Assembly (NCBI GenBank): GCA_022709465.1
Contig: JAKLIT010000073.1
Location: forward strand, 1 to 6,672
Source: Candidatus Omnitrophota bacterium
GTDB taxonomy: Bacteria; Omnitrophota; Koll11; Pluralincolimonadales; Pluralincolimonadaceae
Length of the DNA: 6,672 nucleotides
Direction of reading: 5' to 3'
Shown: one piece after another, positions 1 to 5,634 of the stretch
How the letters are laid out: the number at the start of each line of letters is the position of its first letter
How positions within the stretch are numbered: position 1 is the first letter of the stretch
Program-made: the position numbers and the translations under genes
The notes under the pieces: generated by a model
Seen by the model: only the letters and a program-made list of their open reading frames with translations
What the model was told of the DNA's origin: nothing
Databases searched by the model: none

Positions 1-39
1 GAAATAAGTCGGGAGGGACTCGTAATTAAAGTTGGATAG
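1..39 (+). CDS. Possible 3' end of an upstream gene (last 12 codons)
   Basis: Frame 1 is open from the window edge and ends at a TAG stop at 37-39, reading EISREGLVIKVG. The other two + frames stop at 5-7 and 27-29. A strong terminator begins 20 bases after this stop, as expected for the end of a transcription unit. The fragment is too short to assign a family, and the open frame could be chance. The stretch may instead be untranslated leader. Confidence 0.25.
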   Translation, partial: EISREGLVIKVG

Positions 40-58
40 ATTCAACTAGCAATATAAA
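32..58 (+). promoter_or_regulatory. Weak candidate promoter overlapping the terminator region
   Basis: TATAAA at 53-58 matches five of six bases of the sigma70 -10 consensus. TTGGAT at 32-37 matches the -35 box only in TTG, and the spacer is 15 bases, shorter than optimal. A transcript from here would start near 65, inside the first arm of the terminator stem, and so would escape termination. This is the only promoter-like sequence I can see that could serve the ligase operon without reading through the full hairpin. The call is weak. Confidence 0.25.
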
Positions 59-97
59 TGAAGGGACTTCTAAACGGGGAAGTCCCTTCATTTTTTT
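59..97 (+). terminator. Strong rho-independent terminator just before the first ligase gene
   Basis: A perfect 12-bp stem (59-70 pairs with 79-90) closes an 8-base loop (71-78) and is followed by seven T residues (91-97). Three A residues at 56-58 can extend the stem into the T run. The T tail is on the + strand only, so it acts on rightward transcription. It most simply ends the upstream unit. It finishes only 19 bases before the ATG at 117, leaving no room for a full promoter between the two, so it may also act as an attenuator for the ligase operon. Confidence 0.9.
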
Positions 98-116
98 ATA
101 CCTCGGGAAGGAAGTT

Positions 117-1136
117 ATGGCAAATATTGTGGCAAAGGATAAAAAGGGGCGCAAGGCAGTGGGGTTGACCTACGACGTCAAGCCGGACTATGTCCGCAAG
201 AAAGGCGACCCCGAGGACGCCAATGCCGAGTTCGACCATCCCGATACTATAGAGGTAATAAAGGACGCGATAGAGTCCGGCGGGCACAAAGTCATAAAGA
301 TCGGCAATGTGAGGAACCTGCTCAAGAGGATAAAGGGGCTCGATGTAGATATTGTCTTCAACATAGCGGAAGGCATTTCCGGGCGTAACAGGGAATCCGA
401 GATACCCGTCATACTCGAGATGGCGGGGATACCGTTCGTTGGGGCCGACGGCCTCACTCTCGGGCTCACGCTCGATAAAGTGATGGCGAAAAAGGTGCTA
501 ATATCGGAAGGCGTTCCTACGCCTTCCTTTTTCCAGATATCCGATATAAGCAGTGTGGACGGGGCGGGGATGGGCTTCCCGCTCATAGTAAAGCCGAAGC
601 AGGAGGGCTCGAGCAAGGGCATAAGCGACAAATCGATAGTGCATAACAGGCGCGACCTCATCAGGCAGGCCGACTGGGTCATACGCACATATAAACAGCC
701 GGCGCTCGTGGAGAGCTTCATAGCCGGCTCGGAGTTCACGGTCCCCGTGGTCGGCAACGATGACCCCGAGGCATTGCCTACGGTGCAGATAAGCATAGAC
801 GGCAAGACGAACCTCGGCGACCTCTGTTATACTTTCTCGAGGATAACCTCGAACACGCTCAACTACGTATGCCCGGCGAGGATAACAAGGTCCCTGGACA
901 ACAAGTTAAAAGAAATGGCGCTGAGGGCCTACAAGGCCGTTGAGTGCCGTGATTTCGGAAGGGTGGATTTCAGGGTCGATAAGCGCGGCAACCCTTATGT
1001 GCTCGAGATAAACCCCCTGCCGTCGTTGTCCACGGAAGACGTATTCATGGTCATAACAAGGCAGATGAAGACATCATACAACAAACTGATAAACAGGATA
1101 CTCGACTACGCGTTAGAAAGGTACGGTATAAGATAA
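117..1136 (+). CDS. ATP-grasp ligase, D-Ala--D-Ala ligase superfamily (first of tandem pair)
   Basis: A cytoplasmic ATP-dependent carboxylate-amine ligase of 339 residues, somewhat longer than a typical Ddl. ATP-grasp landmarks in order are NIAEG (82-86), K121 in TLDKVMAKK, the ATP-binding K159 with the EGSSKG loop (163-168), E199, and the metal-binding set R282-x-D284, E297 and N299 in VLEINPLPS. The usual Ddl N-terminal signature GGxSxERExS is absent; an EFDHPDTIEVI segment (38-48) sits there instead. The position nine residues after the metal-binding Asn, a D-Ala-contacting Ser in E. coli DdlB as I recall, is Asp308. The fold is therefore secure, but the substrate is probably not D-Ala plus D-Ala. 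The ATG at 117 has AAGGA at 108-112. A GTG at 159 is a possible later start, since the paralogue lacks about 11 N-terminal residues. The gene ends 1 base before the second ligase. Automatic annotation would probably call it ddl; I leave the symbol empty. Confidence 0.9.
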   Translation: MANIVAKDKKGRKAVGLTYDVKPDYVRKKGDPEDANAEFDHPDTIEVIKDAIESGGHKVIKIGNVRNLLKRIKGLDVDIVFNIAEGISGRNRESEIPVILEMAGIPFVGADGLTLGLTLDKVMAKKVLISEGVPTPSFFQISDISSVDGAGMGFPLIVKPKQEGSSKGISDKSIVHNRRDLIRQADWVIRTYKQPALVESFIAGSEFTVPVVGNDDPEALPTVQISIDGKTNLGDLCYTFSRITSNTLNYVCPARITRSLDNKLKEMALRAYKAVECRDFGRVDFRVDKRGNPYVLEINPLPSLSTEDVFMVITRQMKTSYNKLINRILDYALERYGIR

Positions 1137-1137
1137 G

Positions 1138-2187
1138 ATGGGCCTTAAAGTAGCTTTGACATACAACCTGAAAAGGAAGATAGACGACGCCGGGCTCCCG
1201 GACGATTATTATTCCGAATTCGACAGCAAAGAGACGATAGAAGCGATCGCCTCCGGACTGCGCTCGGGCGGCAACGAGGTCTTCCTCGTCGAGGCGGACA
1301 AAGGCCTGCTGAACTGGTTCCAGTCGAACAAGGTGGATATAGTATTCAACATCGCGGAAGGCATGAACGGCGAATCGAGGGAGTCGCAGGTGCCCGCGAT
1401 ACTGGATTTCCTCGGCATACCTTACAGCGGGTCGGGCGTGCTCGCGCTGGGCATGTCGCTGAACAAGGCGCTGACGAAGAAGATGTTCGAGCAGTCGGGC
1501 ATACCTACGCCTAAATACAGGCTTATTAGCGACATGGCCGATATCTCGGACGCCGGCCTGAAGTACCCCCTCATAGTCAAGCCGAACAGGGAGGGCTCAG
1601 GGAAAGGCATAACGATAACGAGCGTAGTGCGCAATAAGGCGGAGCTGGAGAAGGAGGTCTCGAAGACCTCCCGGGTATACCGCCAGGAGATACTTGTCGA
1701 GGAGTTCATAGAAGGCAAGGAGCTTACCGTCGGCATACTCGGCAACTACCCGCCGGCGACGCTCCCGATACTTGAGATAGATTTTTCAAATTGCCGCGCG
1801 TCGGGCGAATTTTTCTATACGTGGAAGGTCAAGGAATACGAGAAAGAGGTCGAGGACAGCAAAGGCCTGAGCCCGTTCTGGCACTGCCCGGCAAGGATCA
1901 CGGCCGCGGAAGCCGCGCTGGTCAGGGAGACCGCCATAAAGGCATTCAACGCGCTGGGCTGCGTCGACCTGTCACGAGTGGATATAATGCTCGACAAGAA
2001 GGGCGTGCCTTACGTTCTTGAGGTCAATCCGCTGCCGGGGCTCGACCCGGTAGATTCGAATTTTCCGTTCATCGGGAAATGCGCGGGTCTCGATTATCCC
2101 GCGCTTATGAACAGGATACTTGAAACAGCCGTGGAGAGGCATACCAAAAACGGCAACCTTGCCCTACAGGAAAGGAGATTACGTTGA
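1138..2187 (+). CDS. ATP-grasp ligase, D-Ala--D-Ala ligase superfamily (second of tandem pair)
   Basis: Paralogue of the preceding gene, 349 residues, with the same order of landmarks: YYSEFDSKETIEAI (24-37) at the N-terminus, NIAEG (71-75), K110, K148, the EGSGKG loop (152-157), E188/E189, R280-x-D282, and E295 and N297 in VLEVNPLPG. As in its neighbour, the Ddl GGxSxERE motif is missing and Asp (306) lies nine residues after the metal-binding Asn. It differs in the omega-loop region: from Tyr227 to Cys250 is 23 residues, against 14 in the first copy (238-252), and the insert is highly charged. The two enzymes therefore probably take different acceptors or act in sequence. The ATG at 1138 lies 1 base after the previous stop with no strong ribosome site at ideal spacing, so translational coupling is likely. 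The last codons contain the ribosome site for the aminomutase gene. The substrate is unknown. Confidence 0.9.
   Translation: MGLKVALTYNLKRKIDDAGLPDDYYSEFDSKETIEAIASGLRSGGNEVFLVEADKGLLNWFQSNKVDIVFNIAEGMNGESRESQVPAILDFLGIPYSGSGVLALGMSLNKALTKKMFEQSGIPTPKYRLISDMADISDAGLKYPLIVKPNREGSGKGITITSVVRNKAELEKEVSKTSRVYRQEILVEEFIEGKELTVGILGNYPPATLPILEIDFSNCRASGEFFYTWKVKEYEKEVEDSKGLSPFWHCPARITAAEAALVRETAIKAFNALGCVDLSRVDIMLDKKGVPYVLEVNPLPGLDPVDSNFPFIGKCAGLDYPALMNRILETAVERHTKNGNLALQERRLR
2172..2187 (+). promoter_or_regulatory. Ribosome site and TTG start overlapping the previous stop codon
   Basis: AAGGAGAT (2172-2179) lies inside the last codons of the second ligase. Its GGAG ends 6 bases before TTG at 2184. 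The TTG shares bases with the TGA stop (2185-2187), giving the stop-start overlap TTGA. No ATG or GTG fits this frame nearby, and the resulting N-terminus (WEDWHWQIKNRI at 20-31) matches the start region of lysine 2,3-aminomutases, so TTG is the chosen start. Confidence 0.8.
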
Positions 2188-3404
2188 TAACTTCCGCTGG
2201 TTCCATCGCCGAGCACTGGAAGGACGTTCCGGAGAGCGACTGGGAGGATTGGCACTGGCAGATCAAGAACAGGATAATGACCTACGACGGCCTGAGGGAA
2301 GTATTGAAGCTTACGCCGTCCGAAGAGATCGGCGTAAAGAGGAGCAAGGGAAGGCTGCTGATGGCGATAACCCCTTACTGGCTCTCTCTAATAGATACGA
2401 TGAGGCCGACCTGCCCGATACGGAGGCAGTGCATACCGACCTCGGAGGAGTTTGAGGTGTCCCAGAACGACATGGAAGACCCGTGCGGCGAAGACAAGGA
2501 TTCGCCGGTGCCGGGCCTTGTGCACAGGTACCCGGACAGGGTGTTGCTGCTCGTCACCGAGAAATGCGCGATGTATTGCCGCCATTGCACGAGGCGCAGG
2601 CTCGTCGGATCTGAAGCGCACCTGACAAGCCCGCAGAATTTCGAGAAGGCATACGATTATATAAGGTCCAACCGCAGGATACGCGACGTCCTGATATCAG
2701 GCGGCGACCCGCTGATGCTTCCCGACGAGACGCTCGAGGAGATACTCAAGAACCTGAGGGCGATTCCGAACGTGGAATTCATACGCCTCGGCACCAGGAT
2801 GCCCGTCACGGTGCCTATGAGGGTCACAGAGGGGCTCGTATCGATGTTCAAGAAATACGGCCCGATATGGGTCTCGCTGCATTTCAACCACCCGAAGGAG
2901 ATAACGAAGCGCTGCAAGAAGGCGTGCGACATGCTCTCCGAATCCGGCATACCCCTCGGCAGCCAGTCCGTGCTGCTGAAGGGCGTCAACGACAGGCCGT
3001 CGACGATGAGAAGGCTCATGCACGAACTCCTGAAGGCGCGCGTTCGCCCTTATTACATATACCAGTGCGATCCCGCGAAAGGCATCAGCCATTTCAGGAC
3101 GCCGATCGCGACCGGCATCAATATAATGGAGAAGCTCCGCGGCCATACCTCGGGCTATGCCGTCCCGACCTACGTCGTGGACGCGCCCGGCGGGGGCGGA
3201 AAGATACCCGTCGCGCCGAATTACGTGATATCGCAGCAGAAGGGCGCCTTCACGCTGAGGAATTACGAGGGGCAGATGTTCACTTATTACGAGCCCGCGG
3301 AGGATAACGAGGTAACGAGGCTGGTCCCGGCGCACGGGAAGCAAGCGCAGAAGAGCGTATCGAAGGAAGCCAAGCCGTCCGAGTCGAAGACGGCCGCCGC
3401 CTGA
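2184..3404 (+). CDS. kamA: KamA-family radical SAM/PLP aminomutase (lysine 2,3-aminomutase-like)
   Basis: Predicted to move the alpha-amino group of lysine to the beta carbon using a [4Fe-4S] cluster, S-adenosylmethionine and pyridoxal phosphate. The 406 residues contain the cluster motif CAMYCRHC (C128, C132, C135), SGGDP (172-176), YYIYQCD ending at D296, and DAPGGGGKIP with D333 and the predicted PLP lysine K340. Compared from memory with the Clostridium subterminale enzyme, every landmark is offset by three: D296 and D333 match D293 and D330, which hold the lysine side-chain amine, and K340 matches K337. This favours lysine over glutamate as substrate. The structural zinc site is gone: R271 replaces C268, and the C-terminal CxC/C cluster is replaced by a low-complexity Lys/Ser/Ala tail (about 380-406). 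EpmB is shorter and works with EpmA on EF-P; neither epmA nor efp is here. The exact substrate (free or bound lysine) is inferred. Confidence 0.9.
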   Translation: MITSAGSIAEHWKDVPESDWEDWHWQIKNRIMTYDGLREVLKLTPSEEIGVKRSKGRLLMAITPYWLSLIDTMRPTCPIRRQCIPTSEEFEVSQNDMEDPCGEDKDSPVPGLVHRYPDRVLLLVTEKCAMYCRHCTRRRLVGSEAHLTSPQNFEKAYDYIRSNRRIRDVLISGGDPLMLPDETLEEILKNLRAIPNVEFIRLGTRMPVTVPMRVTEGLVSMFKKYGPIWVSLHFNHPKEITKRCKKACDMLSESGIPLGSQSVLLKGVNDRPSTMRRLMHELLKARVRPYYIYQCDPAKGISHFRTPIATGINIMEKLRGHTSGYAVPTYVVDAPGGGGKIPVAPNYVISQQKGAFTLRNYEGQMFTYYEPAEDNEVTRLVPAHGKQAQKSVSKEAKPSESKTAAA

Positions 3405-3410
3405 AAATAT

Positions 3411-3983
3411 ATGCTTAACAGGATACCGGCCTATTCGCTCATCGCTGTAGCCGCCGCCGTTTTGGCGTGCGGATGCGGCCCGCGCCAGAGCACAGAGGAC
3501 CTGAAATCGGCGCTTGTGGACTTCGACCCTTCCTTCAAGGAGATCCTCGACAAGAAAGCCCGGATAGATACGCAGATCGAGACCCTCAAAGGCGAGTTCA
3601 GGACAAAGCAGGGGGACATAAACTCGAGGATAATGGAACTCGAGGAAGAGCTTAAGGCCGCGAGGAAGGAGCTCTATACGAAGACCCGCGAGCTTTCAAC
3701 CCAGCTCGATCCCGAGAGGCAGAAGATAGACCTTAAGGCGGAAGACCTCAGGATGAAGCTGGCCGGCAAGGAAGCGCGTGCGGCCTCTATGAAGAACTCG
3801 ATAAAGAACCAGAAGGGCCTGCTCGATAACAAGAAACTTAACCTTTCCTCCGCGGAACAGGCCGAACTCCAGAGGAACATAGAGAAGGCGAAGCAGGAAC
3901 TTACCCCGCTGGAGGACGAGATAACCGCCCTCCGCCGCGAGATCCAGCTCTACAGGCAGGAATCCAACCTTTTAAGATACTGA
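3411..3983 (+). CDS. Small coiled-coil lipoprotein, function unknown
   Basis: A 190-residue protein I do not recognise. The N-terminus has a short basic start, a hydrophobic run (about 8-19) and a VLAC lipobox placing the lipidated cysteine at C20; C22 is a less canonical alternative. A short linker follows. Residues from about 40 to 185 are almost entirely charged and heptad-like (rich in Lys, Glu, Gln and Leu, with almost no Gly or Pro), which indicates a long periplasmic coiled coil. No enzymatic motif is visible. Residue +2 is Gly, so the E. coli inner-membrane retention signal (Asp at +2) is absent and outer-membrane anchoring is plausible. It starts 6 bases after the aminomutase stop with no clear Shine-Dalgarno sequence, so it is probably translated by coupling. 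Its placement suggests co-transcription with the ligase-aminomutase genes, but a functional link is not shown. Confidence 0.8.
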   Translation: MLNRIPAYSLIAVAAAVLACGCGPRQSTEDLKSALVDFDPSFKEILDKKARIDTQIETLKGEFRTKQGDINSRIMELEEELKAARKELYTKTRELSTQLDPERQKIDLKAEDLRMKLAGKEARAASMKNSIKNQKGLLDNKKLNLSSAEQAELQRNIEKAKQELTPLEDEITALRREIQLYRQESNLLRY

Positions 3984-4001
3984 CATCTCCTCGGCATTTC
4001 C

Positions 4002-4030
4002 TTGTTTTAAACCCCCCTATTTGGTAAAAT
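4002..4030 (+). promoter_or_regulatory. Sigma70-like promoter of the purH-folC operon
   Basis: TTGTTT (4002-4007) and TAAAAT (4025-4030) are separated by the ideal 17 bases; the -10 box matches five of six consensus positions and the -35 box matches in TTG. Transcription would start near 4037, giving an untranslated leader of about 26 bases. It lies in the only sizeable gap between genes (3984-4062). I see no purine-box operator, riboswitch or terminator hairpin in this gap. Confidence 0.6.
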
Positions 4031-4051
4031 ACAGGTAAATTCACCCCCACT

Positions 4052-4056
4052 GGAGG
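4052..4056 (+). promoter_or_regulatory. purH ribosome binding site
   Basis: GGAGG lies 6 bases before the ATG at 4063. It is the strongest Shine-Dalgarno match in the window after the aminomutase site and confirms the purH start. Confidence 0.8.
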
Positions 4057-4062
4057 ATACAG

Positions 4063-5631
4063 ATGGCCAAGATCAGAAGGGCACTCATTAGTGTTTCCGA
4101 CAAAAAAGGCATAGTAGAGTTTGCAAAAGGCCTCGAGAAACTCGGCATAGAGATAATATCGACCGGAGGGACTGCCAAGGCGCTAAGGGATGGCAGGGTA
4201 AAGATAAAGGCGATATCGGACGTGACGGGTTTCCCCGAGATGCTCAGCGGGCGCGTCAAGACGCTCCACCCGAAGATCCACGGCGGGATACTCGCGATAC
4301 GCGGCGACCGCGGGCATATGGAACAGGTCAAAAAGCATAAGATAGGCCTTATAGATATGGTCGTCGTGAACCTCTATCCGTTCGAGGACACCGTCCGCGA
4401 CCCGAAAGTAAAGCTGCAGGACGCCATAGAGATGATAGATATCGGCGGCCCGGCAATGGTGCGTTCCGCCGCCAAGAACTACCGCGATGTCGCGATAATC
4501 TGCAACCCGGACAGGTACCTTAAGGTCCTTATGGAACTCCAGCAGAAGGGCTGCTCGTTATCCGAAGAGACGCTCGAGGCCCTGGCGGTCGAGGCGTTCG
4601 GGCATACCGCGAAATACGACGCTGCCATATATACGTTCCTAAGCGCGAAGTTCGCGAGGACGAAGGAGAAATTTCCCGAGATACTACATCTTGTATTCGA
4701 GAGGATGCAGGGCCTGCGTTACGGAGAGAACCCGCACCAGAAAGCGGCATTCTACGCGGATTCGGTAAAGCCGAGGTTCGGCTTCGGGAACATGAGACAG
4801 CTGCACGGGAAGGAGCTCTCCTTCAATAACCTGCTCGACCTACAGGGTGCCATGCAGATAGTGAAGGATTTCGATTCGCCTACCGCGTGCGTTGTGAAGC
4901 ATAACTCGCCGTGTGGCGTCGCGTCAGCGCCTAAGCTTGAGCAGGCGTATAAGGACGCATTCGCCTGCGACACGCTTTCCGCCTTCGGCGGCATAATAGG
5001 GCTGAACAGGAAGGTGGACGCGAAGACGGCCAAGGCGATATCCGATTCGGGTTTCATGGAATGCGTGATCGCGCCGGCTTTCGAAGAGGGCGCGCTCGCG
5101 CTGCTCAGGGAAAAGAAGAACATCAGGCTCATCGAATATAAGGACGCAGGCGCAAGGCCTGCAGAGAACGTCTACGCCTGCGATGTTAAGAAAGTGGAAG
5201 GAGGCCTGCTGCTCCAGGAGCAGGACTCGATCGACGCCTCGGCTGAAGACCTGAAGTCCGTAACGAAGAAGAAGGCGAACGCCGAACAGCTCAAGTCGCT
5301 TGTTTTCGCGTGGAAGGTCGCGAAACACGTCAAGTCAAACGCCATCGTCATCGCGAAGGGCACGAGGACGGTAGGCATCGGCGGCGGGCAGCCGAGCAGG
5401 GTCGACTCTATGAGGATCGCTATAAGGAAGGCGGGCAAGGAAGCTAAGGGCGCTTGCGCGGCCACCGACGGTTTCTTCCCGAAACCGGATTCGGTCCAGC
5501 TGGCCGGCAAGGCGAAGGTCGCCGCCATAATACAGCCGGGCGGCTCGATAAAGGACGAGGATTCGTTCAGGGCCGCGGAAAAGGCCGGTATGGCAATGGT
5601 CGTTACCGGGATACGCCATTTCAGGCACTGA
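4063..5631 (+). CDS. purH: Bifunctional AICAR formyltransferase/IMP cyclohydrolase
   Basis: Catalyses the last two steps of purine synthesis in the cytoplasm: AICAR is formylated from 10-formyl-tetrahydrofolate to FAICAR, which is then closed to IMP. The 522 residues are normal for the family. The N-terminal cyclohydrolase domain (about 1-200) has SVSDKKG (10-16), STGGT (33-37), GRVKTLHPKIHGGIL (63-77) and an IDIGGPAMVRSAAKN stretch. The formyltransferase domain has RYGENPHQ (219-226), the catalytic Lys-His pair K279-H280 in VKHNSPCG, DTLSAFGGI, SNAIV (425-429), a GGGQPSR variant of the more common GAGQMSR, IIQPGGS, and the classic C-terminus GIRHFRH (516-522). The usual SDAFFPF appears as TDGFFPK, a mild variation. 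It has its own promoter and a strong ribosome site, and folC starts 3 bases after its stop. Confidence 0.97.
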   Translation: MAKIRRALISVSDKKGIVEFAKGLEKLGIEIISTGGTAKALRDGRVKIKAISDVTGFPEMLSGRVKTLHPKIHGGILAIRGDRGHMEQVKKHKIGLIDMVVVNLYPFEDTVRDPKVKLQDAIEMIDIGGPAMVRSAAKNYRDVAIICNPDRYLKVLMELQQKGCSLSEETLEALAVEAFGHTAKYDAAIYTFLSAKFARTKEKFPEILHLVFERMQGLRYGENPHQKAAFYADSVKPRFGFGNMRQLHGKELSFNNLLDLQGAMQIVKDFDSPTACVVKHNSPCGVASAPKLEQAYKDAFACDTLSAFGGIIGLNRKVDAKTAKAISDSGFMECVIAPAFEEGALALLREKKNIRLIEYKDAGARPAENVYACDVKKVEGGLLLQEQDSIDASAEDLKSVTKKKANAEQLKSLVFAWKVAKHVKSNAIVIAKGTRTVGIGGGQPSRVDSMRIAIRKAGKEAKGACAATDGFFPKPDSVQLAGKAKVAAIIQPGGSIKDEDSFRAAEKAGMAMVVTGIRHFRH

Positions 5632-5634
5632 TAC

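Noticed and set aside
188..805. 205-residue open frame on the - strand
   Set aside because: It is antisense to the first ATP-grasp ligase, is Ser/Pro-rich, and no ribosome site or family signal is visible.
2867..3307. 146-residue open frame on the + strand
   Set aside because: It is an out-of-frame reading of the aminomutase barrel and PLP region, very rich in Arg, with no recognisable motif.
2697..3344. 215-residue open frame on the - strand
   Set aside because: It lies wholly inside the aminomutase gene, which has full family motifs; the frame is Arg/His-rich and looks like an antisense shadow of GC-rich codons.
2184..3404. EpmB (EF-P lysine aminomutase)
   Set aside because: The protein is longer than EpmB, keeps the full-length KamA landmarks with a constant offset of three, and no efp or epmA gene is nearby.
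3984..4062. Terminator for the first operon
   Set aside because: The gap has T and A runs (4005-4009 and 4025-4029 are complementary) but no GC-rich stem followed by a T tract; the A/T runs are better explained as promoter elements.
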